A stretch of DNA of 53,411 nucleotides from Bacteroidales bacterium UBA5762 (GTDB lineage Bacteria; Bacteroidota; Bacteroidia; Bacteroidales; TTA-H9), in assembly GCA_002418865.1 (NCBI GenBank), contig DIEY01000018.1, positions 13,254-66,664 of the forward strand. Reading direction: 5' to 3'. This document shows positions 8,685 to 16,605 of the stretch, in pieces. A model generated the notes under the pieces. That model had not been told where the DNA came from and did not search any database. It saw nothing but the letters and a program-made list of their open reading frames with translations. Each line of letters begins with the position of its first letter. The stretch's first letter is position 1. The position numbers and the translations under genes are program-made.

Positions 8685-9458
8685 TTATTCAACGACCCGG
8701 GGCAAACTATAGGCTTTTATTCTGCCTTCGGTTGGCACTGCTTCAATTTTCTTAGTGCGAGTAGCTAAACCAGATAAATTAGCGGCAACTAAATTCCTGA
8801 CATAGTGAACATTTTTATCGGAAATATTGAATTGTTTGATGGCTAAATTACCAATTTCCTTAGCAGTCATTGGATGGGATGCATTCCGTAAAGTCTCCAT
8901 AATGAATTTTGTCCATGGAATTTTTATTCCTAATTCATTAGTTTGTTTAATTTTTTTCTCACCTGGTTTGGTTTCTAATTTATCGGCTTTTTTGCTCAAT
9001 TTTTTCTCTTTAGCCAGGTTTAAGGTTTCTTCTTTTTCAATCGTGCTTTCTATATAGGTTTCTTGAGCAAGATTTCTTTTTGCAGTGGATTGAGGTGAGC
9101 TTTTAGGAGCTTCAGTAAGAGGGGCTTCCACTTTTGCCATGACTGGTTGTACTTTTCTGGGGCGGCCTCTTTTTACAGGTGTGATGGGTATGTTTTCCAT
9201 TTTAGGAGATTGGGCAACTGCTTTTTCTTCTTTTCTAGGCCTGCCTCTTTTCTTTTTTTCGGTAGAAACTTCGGAGGGTATGGCTTCAATGTCGGAAATT
9301 ACCCGTCGTGGTTTAGTTACAGGAATTTCAACAGGCGATTCTAATTTGTTAAGAATTTGTTGGCAATGCGTTAATTTGCGTTGAGCGCGTGCAAGTTCTC
9401 TGAGATAAAATTCTTGCAATTCACTGGCTTCCTGATCACTTAGAACTAATGTTTTCAT
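8685..9458 (-). CDS. AT-hook DNA-binding protein with C-terminal winged-helix-like domain
   Basis: A 257-residue, lysine/proline-rich protein. Residues 1-45 form a helical, probably coiled-coil, segment. Two AT-hook cores follow (KKRGRPRKEE and VKRGRPRKVQ, about residues 70 and 96), which bind the minor groove of AT-rich DNA. A low-complexity charged linker (about 110-180) leads to a compact C-terminal region (IPWTKFIMETLRNASHPMTA onward) with the helix pattern of a winged helix. A nucleoid-associated or global regulatory role is an inference. It has its own strong promoter (9552-9583) with a leader of about 90 bases, and a terminator at 8555-8587, so it is a single-gene unit. Confidence 0.7.
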   Translation of the reverse strand: MKTLVLSDQEASELQEFYLRELARAQRKLTHCQQILNKLESPVEIPVTKPRRVISDIEAIPSEVSTEKKKRGRPRKEEKAVAQSPKMENIPITPVKRGRPRKVQPVMAKVEAPLTEAPKSSPQSTAKRNLAQETYIESTIEKEETLNLAKEKKLSKKADKLETKPGEKKIKQTNELGIKIPWTKFIMETLRNASHPMTAKEIGNLAIKQFNISDKNVHYVRNLVAANLSGLATRTKKIEAVPTEGRIKAYSLPRVVE

Positions 9459-9551
9459 TTGGTAAGGTGTTTAATCGGTTGTGTTAATATTTATTTTCAG
9501 GTAGTAAGATAGGTATATAGCAGATAAAATCTTATGTCTGAATTTGGGTTA

Positions 9552-9583
9552 CAAAAATACAAAAAATTTTTAAAAAATTCAAA
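9552..9583 (-). promoter_or_regulatory. Promoter of the AT-hook gene
   Basis: On the minus strand there is TTTG (complement of 9580-9583), a 20-base spacer, then TATTTTTG (complement of 9552-9559). Both boxes match the Bacteroidota consensus exactly. The leader to the start codon is about 90 bases and AT-rich. Confidence 0.58.
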
Positions 9584-9676
9584 CTACCGTAATAAAAAAC
9601 ATTATAAGACATGAAAATTTCATTAACTATTAAGTTAATATATTTATTTTCCAATTGTTTACACTATTATACATCT

Positions 9677-10198
9677 CTACAATTTTTTTATAAAAACCCA
9701 TTCTTCTGCTAATTGACCAGTTCTTATCCGTGTTGTTTCAGCTGAATTAATTCTAACGAAGCCATTGTTTTGCAATACTTTAATAGAAGCTATATTTAAA
9801 TTGTAGACTTTTGCTATAATTTCATTGGTTTTTAAATACGATGTTAAATATTGTACAAAGTTCTTAACTGCTTCATTCATAATTCCTTTATGCCAAAATG
9901 GAAATCCTATCCAATAGCCAAGTTCCCATGTTTGTTTGCCTTTGAATGTTACTAATTGTACTCCAATTGAACCAATGGCTTCATCATTAACCTGAACAGC
10001 CAATACAATAGTATCTTTAGCATGCATGCAAAAATATATATATTCTTCAGCGTCTTTTCTTGTAAAAGGGTGAGGAAATGAAGGTCTTAAAAAAGCAGCA
10101 ACTTGATAATGATTGGCATATTTAGCCAATGATTTGGCATCGGCCCATGTAAATGGTCTTAAAGTACAATGCTCGAGTTTGAGAATAATTTCTGGCAT
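9677..10198 (-). CDS. GNAT N-acetyltransferase, RimJ/RimL type
   Basis: A 173-residue GCN5-related acetyltransferase of the RimL/RimJ subgroup. The opening CTLRPFTWADAKSLAKYANH is the typical LRPwxxxDa block. ELGYWIGFPFWHKGIMNEAV is the acetyl-CoA-binding region (normally YWLGxxxWGxGxxTEA), and NIASIKVLQNNGF is the C-terminal NxxSxrvxeKxGF motif. The substrate (protein N-terminus or small amine) is unknown. Its start codon overlaps the stop of the upstream DoxX-family gene (TAATG), so the two are translationally coupled. Confidence 0.88.
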   Translation of the reverse strand: MPEIILKLEHCTLRPFTWADAKSLAKYANHYQVAAFLRPSFPHPFTRKDAEEYIYFCMHAKDTIVLAVQVNDEAIGSIGVQLVTFKGKQTWELGYWIGFPFWHKGIMNEAVKNFVQYLTSYLKTNEIIAKVYNLNIASIKVLQNNGFVRINSAETTRIRTGQLAEEWVFIKKL

Positions 10199-11313
10199 TA
10201 CGAATCAGTGAGATTAAGATACTTTTTTGCAATTCTTGGATAATCGGGAAGTGACTTGACATTCCATTTGTCGATCACTATGCCATTTTTTATGAGCATT
10301 AAACCTGGATTTGCCCTCACCATCATTTTTAAAATTATATCGTCGGCATTGAAAATTTGGGCACTAATACTGTATTTTTGAGCAAAATTATCTATATCCT
10401 CAGGTAAAGCTGAAGTGAGAATAATACATGTATAACCTTCTAATTCAGCATTTTCTATAAAGCGAGAAAGTTTTTTTAATGCTTTATCAGGAGCTGATTG
10501 TAAATTATAGATGGTAGCTATAAAAAGAAAATCAGGGTAATTTAAATAATAAGCACTTACGTCATTTCCAGCTGTATCGGTGATCATTAAATGGTAATCG
10601 ATTGAAGACGAGTGATTTACTGTCCTTGAATTTACAAACTCCCACTGACTCATCCAAACAGAATCATTATAGGGGAAATTATTGGCTGGAAATTCTTTTT
10701 CTTCACCTGTAGTTTTATTTCTATATTTCACAAAATATTCGGATGATTGTGGATTCAAGGAAGAAATGGTATTTCCTTTTTTCCATGGAAGAAAGTCGAT
10801 AACAGGCAAATGCACATAAGACCAGATAGAAAATCCTGCAAACACTATTGCAGTAACAATAAATAATGTTGTCCTCCGATGAGATGGCATATTTGCCTTG
10901 TGTGAACTATAAAAAAGAAGTGCTACAAGTGCAAGTAGAACAATGTTTTTATAAAAAGTTTGCCAATTAGTTAGTTTGATGGCATCACCGAAACACCCAC
11001 AGTCGGCAATAGTATTGTAAAGCGCATCATAAAATGTAATGGCAGTGAAAAACAGCATAAAGAGTAAGACTGACCAATGCATGAGTTTTGTTTGATAGTT
11101 TAGTATCAAGCCTGCTCCTATGGTAAATTCAGCCGTACACAAAAGTATGGCGAGTACAAGTGCAAAAGGCAAGGCCCAGTCCCATCCATAAGCTATCAAA
11201 TAGTCTTCTATTTTAAACATTGTGCCCAAGGGGTCTTGTCCCTTGACAAAACCCGAAAAAACAAAGGTTATTCCCAAAAGCAATCTGCTAATATGATAAA
11301 TTGTCTTCATCAT
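10198..11313 (-). CDS. DoxX-family membrane protein with C-terminal thioredoxin-like region (BT_3928-like)
   Basis: The N-terminal 145 residues contain four hydrophobic helices of the DoxX/MauE type. They include the opening SRLLLGITFVFSGFVKGQDP and the conserved loop DCGCFGDAIKLTNWQTFYKN with its paired cysteines. After a further membrane helix (about 148-165) the remaining 200 residues are extracytoplasmic and look thioredoxin-like in layout without an obvious CxxC. This architecture is common in Bacteroidota. Its role is not established, but DoxX/MauE members are linked to redox and disulfide chemistry. It lies in an operon: DUF1599 gene 19 bases upstream, GNAT gene overlapping downstream. 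Confidence 0.82.
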   Translation of the reverse strand: MMKTIYHISRLLLGITFVFSGFVKGQDPLGTMFKIEDYLIAYGWDWALPFALVLAILLCTAEFTIGAGLILNYQTKLMHWSVLLFMLFFTAITFYDALYNTIADCGCFGDAIKLTNWQTFYKNIVLLALVALLFYSSHKANMPSHRRTTLFIVTAIVFAGFSIWSYVHLPVIDFLPWKKGNTISSLNPQSSEYFVKYRNKTTGEEKEFPANNFPYNDSVWMSQWEFVNSRTVNHSSSIDYHLMITDTAGNDVSAYYLNYPDFLFIATIYNLQSAPDKALKKLSRFIENAELEGYTCIILTSALPEDIDNFAQKYSISAQIFNADDIILKMMVRANPGLMLIKNGIVIDKWNVKSLPDYPRIAKKYLNLTDS

Positions 11314-11332
11314 CTTTTGATCACTATTACAA

Positions 11333-11881
11333 TTAGTATTGATTTTCTGATAATTTAATCAAAGAAAAAATAGCATAATTCATAATGTCTAAGTAATTCG
11401 ATTCAATTCCTTCCGAGACGGCTGTGAGGCCGCTATTATCTTCAATTTGCTTAATGCGTTTTATTTTCATCAGAATAATATCAGTTAAGGAGCTCAAACG
11501 CATTTGACGCCAAGCTTCATCGTAATCATGGTTTTTATCAAGCATAAGCCGTTTTGCCTTTTGTGACCATTGGTCATATAAGTTGAGATAATCTACATTT
11601 GTCGGGCTTGGATTTTCTGGCTCAGGTCCGAGTTCGAATTGAATTAAGGCGATAAGTGAATAGTTGTAAATCCCCATAAATTCTGGTTTAATCCCTTCGT
11701 CTATTCTTCGTATGTCTGATGATTGCAAGGTACGTATTCTTCTTGCCTTGATAAAGATCTGATCGGTTATGGAAGGCAATCGCAAGATTCTCCATGAAGG
11801 GCCATAATCTTTAAGTTTAGCCTCAAAAATTCTGCGGCATTCCATAACTGCTTCATCGTATTGTAAAGAGGTATTTTGCAT
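11333..11881 (-). CDS. DUF1599 domain protein (internal duplication)
   Basis: A 182-residue cytoplasmic protein made of two homologous halves. KLKDYGPSWRILRLPSITDQ (near residue 22) repeats as KNHDYDEAWRQMRLSSLTDI (near 115), and IDEGIKPEFMGIYNYSLIAL repeats as VSEGIESNYLDIMNYAIFSL. This is the DUF1599 pattern, a small all-helical family widespread in Bacteroidota and some phages and loosely tied to nucleotide chemistry; no biochemical role is settled. It is first in the minus-strand operon with the DoxX and GNAT genes and lies 32 bases from divergently transcribed folP. Confidence 0.85.
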   Translation of the reverse strand: MQNTSLQYDEAVMECRRIFEAKLKDYGPSWRILRLPSITDQIFIKARRIRTLQSSDIRRIDEGIKPEFMGIYNYSLIALIQFELGPEPENPSPTNVDYLNLYDQWSQKAKRLMLDKNHDYDEAWRQMRLSSLTDIILMKIKRIKQIEDNSGLTAVSEGIESNYLDIMNYAIFSLIKLSENQY

Positions 11882-11913
11882 GATTTATTTAATTTCGCAC
11901 AACAATTCGAAAC

Positions 11914-12801
11914 ATGATGAATTTGGGCAGTAAAAATACAAATTCCTTACCAATCCAAGGTTTAGCCATACATAGCAACCAAACTTTTATAGCATTTCCT
12001 GCCGTTATGGGCATACTCAATATAAGCGCTGATTCCTTCTATGATGGAGGAAGGTATTCAACTGAAGAACAATGGATAAACCATACTGCACAAATGCTCG
12101 ACGAAGGAGCTGATATTATCGACCTTGGAGCTGTATCCACACGACCAGGAGCCGAGGAAGTACCAGAACTTATTGAAATAGAAAAAATTAAAAATGCTGT
12201 TCATTCTCTTATCCAACATTTTCCCAATATTGTCATTTCGGTGGATACTTACCGCGCCTCAGTAGCTCAAGTGGCTTTGGACGAAGGTGCCTCTATTATT
12301 AATGATATTTCGGCTGGCGATTTCGATGCTGGCATGATCCCGCTTGTCGCTCGTTGGAATGTTCCTTACATTATGATGCATATTCTTGGTACGCCTGCTA
12401 CTATGCAAATTAACCCAAGATATGACGATGTGGTTATGGATATTGTCAACTATTTCAAACGTAAAATAGAAATTTGTCATCAATATGATTTCGATAGACT
12501 TATCATAGATCCTGGCTTCGGTTTTGGTAAAACCTTAAGGCACAACTATACGTTACTTTCTCATTTGTCTTCTTTTGTTGAGTTGGGCTATCCGGTTTTA
12601 GTGGGGGTTTCACGTAAATCGATGATTTATAAATTATTGAATATTGAACCCGAGGAAGCACTTTACGGAACTATTGTGGCCAATACGCTTGCTTTGCTAA
12701 ATGGCGCAAATATTATACGCGTCCATGATGTAAAACCAGCCATACAAGCCATTAAAATTATTTTAGAATATAAAAATGCATCATATTCTACTCATGAATA
12801 G
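11914..12801 (+). CDS. folP: Dihydropteroate synthase
   Basis: Condenses p-aminobenzoate with dihydropterin pyrophosphate in folate synthesis. All family blocks are present on a TIM-barrel scaffold: VMGILNISADSFYDGGRY, GADIIDLGAVSTRPGAE, INDISAGDFD, DPGFGFGKT, GVSRKSMI and the terminal RVHDVKPA. The length of 295 residues is normal. Start 11914 (or the adjacent ATG) sits 32 bases from the divergent DUF1599 start. A near-consensus box TAATTTCG (11890-11897) may be its -7 element. cdaA follows 151 bases later, an adjacency commonly seen in Bacteroidota. Confidence 0.96.
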   Translation: MMNLGSKNTNSLPIQGLAIHSNQTFIAFPAVMGILNISADSFYDGGRYSTEEQWINHTAQMLDEGADIIDLGAVSTRPGAEEVPELIEIEKIKNAVHSLIQHFPNIVISVDTYRASVAQVALDEGASIINDISAGDFDAGMIPLVARWNVPYIMMHILGTPATMQINPRYDDVVMDIVNYFKRKIEICHQYDFDRLIIDPGFGFGKTLRHNYTLLSHLSSFVELGYPVLVGVSRKSMIYKLLNIEPEEALYGTIVANTLALLNGANIIRVHDVKPAIQAIKIILEYKNASYSTHE

Positions 12802-12952
12802 AAAACAATTCATTAGAAAAACGGATATTATTATATATTATGTATGATTTTTTAATAGTCGAATAATTTTTAAAAGAATTATTAGCAGCCAGTTCAAGCG
12901 AGAATATTAAACTGATCCGGATTAATCCCTCAAAAGAATTACAGATAAACAA

Positions 12953-13789
12953 ATGTTAATTGAAACCATTCTTCCTTTATTTATTACTTTTCGATGGATA
13001 GATGCCATTGATATTTTTTTGGTAGCTCTTTTACTATATGAGTTTTACAATCTAGTGAAAGGTACGGGGGCCATTAATATTTTCATAGGGATTGTAGCCA
13101 TTATAGTTTTATGGAAGATTGTATCGGCACTTGAGATGGTTTTGTTGAGTGAGATATTAGGTGCCTTTATCAGCGTGGGGTTTATTGCTCTTATTGTTGT
13201 TTTTCAACCTGAAATAAGGCAATTTTTATTACTGTTAGGCAATCCATCGTTTATTCAAGAAAGAAGAAGAAAATTTTTGTTTTGGAGAATTCCAGCAGCC
13301 AACGACGAACGACTTGCGATAGACGTCATAGTCTCGGCTTGTCAGAGAATGGGCAACACAGCCACAGGAGCTTTGATAGTGATAGCTAAAACCAATGAGT
13401 TGAAAGAATACGTTCTCTCGGGAGAACCTATCGATTCGATTATTTCGGTGCCTTTATTGGAAACGATTTTTTTTAAGAATACCCCTTTACATGATGGTGC
13501 AGCTATCATTATTAACAATCGTATCAAGGCGGCAAGGTGTATATTACCTGTGTCGAGCAACAATAAGATTCCAATTGAGTTAGGTTTGCGACATCGTGCT
13601 GCTATTGGAGTCACCGAGCGTACCGATGCCATTGCACTGATTGTTTCAGAAGAAACTGGAGAAATTTCGATAGCTAAAGGAGGTACACTGATACAAAATA
13701 TTAAACCTGCCCAGGTTAAAGATTTTCTCGAAAAAGAATTTGCTCCTCCTCAAGAAACCTCACGCAAAAAACGAGTCTTTAAACATTAA
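12953..13789 (+). CDS. cdaA: Diadenylate cyclase CdaA (c-di-AMP synthase)
   Basis: Membrane-bound enzyme that makes cyclic di-AMP from two ATP. Residues 1-95 hold three membrane helices. The cytoplasmic DAC domain (about 105-265) carries both catalytic signatures: DGA at 181-183 (TPLHDGAAII) and RHR at 213-215 (LGLRHRAAIG). The 278-residue length and three-helix N-terminus define the CdaA (DacA) type, as opposed to DisA. In other bacteria c-di-AMP controls potassium and osmotic balance and cell-wall homeostasis. No c-di-AMP riboswitch or phosphodiesterase is seen nearby. It converges on the TPR lipoprotein gene with a 15-base gap. Confidence 0.95.
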   Translation: MLIETILPLFITFRWIDAIDIFLVALLLYEFYNLVKGTGAINIFIGIVAIIVLWKIVSALEMVLLSEILGAFISVGFIALIVVFQPEIRQFLLLLGNPSFIQERRRKFLFWRIPAANDERLAIDVIVSACQRMGNTATGALIVIAKTNELKEYVLSGEPIDSIISVPLLETIFFKNTPLHDGAAIIINNRIKAARCILPVSSNNKIPIELGLRHRAAIGVTERTDAIALIVSEETGEISIAKGGTLIQNIKPAQVKDFLEKEFAPPQETSRKKRVFKH

Positions 13790-13804
13790 GCAACAAATCC
13801 ATCT

Positions 13805-14353
13805 TTAATTCTGCGTTTTTCCTTCCTGAGCATTATTGCTATTTGATTGGAGTAATTGAATTATCTCGGCATTGCTTTTACCTAAAAATTGAATCGATTT
13901 CTCGGCATCCTGTCTTAAATCGTGATTGGGATATTTTTGGATGAATTGAGTATAATATTCTCGAGCTTTATCGTAACGATGCAAGTAATTATCATATACG
14001 AAAGCTTTCATGAATAAGGCTTCCGCTGCTTTTGAAACTTGTGGAAAAGAGCTCATCAGTTTGTCGTAAAAAACAATAGCTTCTTCGTATTTTCCAATGG
14101 CTGTACTCAGTTGAGCGGCTCTATACAGATATTCAGCCGAGAGACTGTCGTGAGGGTAGTTTTGAATATATTGATTATAAAGCTCGATGGTTTTTTCGGC
14201 TTTCTGGGTTACGACTTCACCAGTAGTATCATTAAAGATCTGTTGCTCAACAGTAGAAATTTCATTCTTTAAATTTTCTTGTTTATTGGAACAGCCAAAT
14301 AAAAAGAAACCAGCGATGAAAAGAGAAATTAGGGATAAATTTTTGTAATGCAT
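13805..14353 (-). CDS. TPR-repeat lipoprotein (CpoB/BamD-like)
   Basis: A 182-residue lipoprotein with signal peptide and lipobox LFGC (Cys near residue 21), followed by a short coiled-coil-like segment and about three tetratricopeptide repeats (SLSAEYLYRAAQLSTAIGKY, QVSKAAEALFMKAFVYDNYL and the next pair). The layout resembles the periplasmic C-terminal repeats of CpoB/YbgF or BamD, which act in outer-membrane assembly, but the protein is shorter than either and assignment is open. It is last in the minus-strand unit ruvX-def-TPR, 13 bases after def. Confidence 0.75.
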   Translation of the reverse strand: MHYKNLSLISLFIAGFFLFGCSNKQENLKNEISTVEQQIFNDTTGEVVTQKAEKTIELYNQYIQNYPHDSLSAEYLYRAAQLSTAIGKYEEAIVFYDKLMSSFPQVSKAAEALFMKAFVYDNYLHRYDKAREYYTQFIQKYPNHDLRQDAEKSIQFLGKSNAEIIQLLQSNSNNAQEGKTQN

Positions 14354-14366
14354 AGGTTTGATGGAT

Positions 14367-14942
14367 TTATTTTCGATTTTGTTTTTTCATTCTTGGGAAA
14401 ATCATTTTATAGGGAACTTCAATATTACCTTGTGCAATATTATTGAGTTTTCGTGCGAGCATGGTTTTGCGCATAGGGCTGAGGTAATCGGTAAAAAGGA
14501 TTCCTTCCAGATGATCATATTCATGCTGTATGATTCTTGCAGCGCCACCTTCGAACCATTCTTCATGTTGATTAAAATTTTCATCGAAGTAACGAAGAAG
14601 GATGCGCTTAGGGCGCGCAATATCTTCATGAATATCTGGTATGCTTAGGCAACCTTCGTTGAAAAGCCAGATATCGCCTTCTTCTTTCAATTTATTTGCA
14701 TTGATGAAAGTTTTCTTGAAACCCACAGTCTCAGGGTAATTTTTTGCTAATACATTAGCATCGATTACAAAAATGCGTATTGAACGGTTAACCTGAGGAG
14801 CTGCTAAACCAATGCCATCAGTGGCATACATGGTTTCCCATAAATCGGCTAAAAATTGATGCAAATCAGGATAATCAGGAGTAATATCCACTGCTTTTTG
14901 CCTTAATACCGTATGTCCATATGCTACAATAGGATAAATCAT
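14367..14942 (-). CDS. def: Peptide deformylase
   Basis: Removes the formyl group from new polypeptides. All three motifs are intact: GIGLAAPQVN (motif I), EGCLSIP (motif II, with the metal-binding cysteine) and QHEYDHLEG (motif III, HExxH). At 191 residues it has the usual bacterial length. It sits between ruvX (18 bases upstream) and the TPR lipoprotein gene and is probably co-transcribed with both. Confidence 0.97.
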   Translation of the reverse strand: MIYPIVAYGHTVLRQKAVDITPDYPDLHQFLADLWETMYATDGIGLAAPQVNRSIRIFVIDANVLAKNYPETVGFKKTFINANKLKEEGDIWLFNEGCLSIPDIHEDIARPKRILLRYFDENFNQHEEWFEGGAARIIQHEYDHLEGILFTDYLSPMRKTMLARKLNNIAQGNIEVPYKMIFPRMKKQNRK

Positions 14943-14960
14943 GTCTGTATTTTTAATTTT

Positions 14961-15380
14961 CTATGCTATTCCTCTTGCATCCAGCCATGACTGAAGAATA
15001 ATGACAGCACTAATGCGATCGATGGTTGATTTATCTTTTCTGGCTTTTTTTGATATGCCAGCATCTATCATGGTTTGAAATGCAAGTTGAGAGGTAAATC
15101 TTTCGTCATAGCGGTCGATTCTTATCTCTGGAAAGGCTTTTTGTAATTGTTTAAGAAATGGAGCAATATAACGCTCTGATTTAGAAGGAAGGTAGTCCAT
15201 GGTAAAAGGCTGACCTACAACGATAACATCTACCTTTTCGTGTTTCATATAATTTTTTAAAAATGGAATCACTTCTTCTGCTGGCATCGAAGCCAATGCA
15301 TTAGGTACGAGCTGTAACTCATCTGTAACCGCAAGGCCGGCTCTTTTTTGTCCGTAATCTATGGCCAAAATCCTTCCCAT
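14961..15380 (-). CDS. ruvX: Putative Holliday junction resolvase / pre-16S rRNA nuclease YqgF
   Basis: An RNase H-like fold protein of 139 residues, normal for YqgF/RuvX. Family motifs are ILAIDYGQKRAGLAVTD (first acidic residue), VIVVGQPFTMDY, DRYDERFTSQLAF and DRISAVIILQSWLD near the end, which carries further acidic residues. E. coli YqgF matures the 5' end of 16S rRNA. It is first in its operon, with a TAATTTTG box (complement of 15391-15398) 10 bases before the start. Confidence 0.93.
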   Translation of the reverse strand: MGRILAIDYGQKRAGLAVTDELQLVPNALASMPAEEVIPFLKNYMKHEKVDVIVVGQPFTMDYLPSKSERYIAPFLKQLQKAFPEIRIDRYDERFTSQLAFQTMIDAGISKKARKDKSTIDRISAVIILQSWLDARGIA

Positions 15381-15390
15381 AAATTTTTTG

Positions 15391-15398
15391 CAAAATTA
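15391..15398 (-). promoter_or_regulatory. -7 element for ruvX-def-TPR
   Basis: The minus strand reads TAATTTTG, an exact TAnnTTTG, 10 bases ahead of the ruvX start codon. No matching -33 box. Confidence 0.4.
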
Positions 15399-15664
15399 GC
15401 TTTTTATCATGATATGCGTATGCTTAATATTTACAGGAATATTGCTGTTTTATGAGTTATAAGAATATATAAGCAAAAATTTATATATTTAAGTGCCTCA
15501 TTAAATCTACTTATGATCGAATAGAATTAATATGGATGAATTTTTTAGTGTGATATTTCGAGAATAATTGAATTTACCTATTGAAATAGATTCTTATTAC
15601 GCTTAAATCGGTTAAAATAACTGTAAATTGATGAATATAATAGCGAAAGCATTACGCATGAATG

Positions 15665-15694
15665 ATTGGGGCAAATATAGGTTTTGTAACTTTG
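15665..15694 (+). promoter_or_regulatory. Promoter of dapD
   Basis: ATTG at 15665-15668, an 18-base spacer, then TAACTTTG at 15687-15694. Both boxes fit the Bacteroidota consensus. Because the promoter overlaps the upstream in-frame ATG at 15662, translation must begin downstream, at 15704 or 15716. Confidence 0.6.
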
Positions 15695-15703
15695 TATCAT
15701 GAA

Positions 15704-16531
15704 ATGAACAGAAGAATGGAAGGAATAAAAGAATTCGTTGAACAAGCATGGGATAATCGAGTTCTATTGCAGAAGCATGAATTTGCCGATGCCATACGTC
15801 GTACCATTCGTTTATTGGATGAAGGGCGTTTAAGGGTGGCAGAGCTCAAAGATGGGGAATGGGTAGTGAATGAATGGATAAAGAAAGCCGTAGTATTATT
15901 TTTTCCATTGTCGGGTTATGAAGATTCGTTTGCTGGGCCAATGGAGTTTTACGATAAGATTCCGCTAAAGAAAGGTTACAAGAATTTGGGAGTGAGAGTA
16001 GTTCCGCATGCTGTTGCTCGCTATGGGGCTTATCTTGCTCGAGGAGTGGTGTTAATGCCGTCGTATGTTAACATTGGTGCCTATGTAGATGAAGGAACTA
16101 TGGTAGATACATGGGCTACGGTTGGTTCGTGTGCACAAATTGGGAAGAATGTTCATTTAAGTGGAGGAGTTGGAATAGGAGGGGTGTTAGAGCCAATACA
16201 AGCTGCACCAGTGATCATAGAAGACGAATGTTTTATTGGATCACGTTCAATTATAGTGGAAGGGGCTCGCATTGGGCGTGAAGCTGTAATTGGTGCCAAC
16301 ACGGTTATTACGGCTAGTACGCGAATTATTGATGTTACCTCTGCTGAACCAAAAATATACAGAGGAGTAGTTCCTCCTGCTTCGGTTGTAATCCCTGGAA
16401 CATACGAAAAAGAATACCCCGCAGGTAAGTTTGCCTTGCCATGTGCACTAATTGTAGGCCAGCGTAAACCATCAACCGATATGAAAACTTCACTTAACCA
16501 CGCACTACGCGATTTTGATGTCCCAGTCTGA
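15704..16531 (+). CDS. dapD: 2,3,4,5-tetrahydropyridine-2,6-dicarboxylate N-succinyltransferase
   Basis: Succinylates tetrahydrodipicolinate in the lysine/diaminopimelate pathway. An N-terminal helical domain (1-95) includes RVAELKDGEWVVNEWIKKAV, close to the E. coli DapD block. A left-handed beta-helix follows with hexapeptide repeats (for example GVVLMPSYVNIGAYVDEGTM, GGVGIGGVLEPIQAAPVIIE). Start 15704 gives 275 residues, the standard length, and fits the promoter at 15665-15694; Met at 15716 is also possible. Its presence implies the succinylase route rather than the one-step aminotransferase route found in some Bacteroidota. Confidence 0.95.
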   Translation: MNRRMEGIKEFVEQAWDNRVLLQKHEFADAIRRTIRLLDEGRLRVAELKDGEWVVNEWIKKAVVLFFPLSGYEDSFAGPMEFYDKIPLKKGYKNLGVRVVPHAVARYGAYLARGVVLMPSYVNIGAYVDEGTMVDTWATVGSCAQIGKNVHLSGGVGIGGVLEPIQAAPVIIEDECFIGSRSIIVEGARIGREAVIGANTVITASTRIIDVTSAEPKIYRGVVPPASVVIPGTYEKEYPAGKFALPCALIVGQRKPSTDMKTSLNHALRDFDVPV

Positions 16532-16588
16532 GATTTTTATTTATTTCACCTTGCCTTTGCCCCTTCTTTTCATTTTCAGATGAAAGTT

Positions 16589-16596
16589 TATATTTG
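16589..16596 (+). promoter_or_regulatory. -7 element for the GT9 gene
   Basis: TATATTTG, an exact TAnnTTTG, with a weak T-rich -33 (16567-16570) 18 bases upstream. It contains the TTG at 16594 that opens the frame, which excludes that codon as the start. Confidence 0.45.
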
Positions 16597-16605
16597 AAAT
16601 TATTA

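Noticed and set aside
12802..12952. Possible c-di-AMP riboswitch upstream of cdaA
   Set aside because: No ydaO-like conserved boxes or stable stems can be seen in these 151 AT-rich bases.
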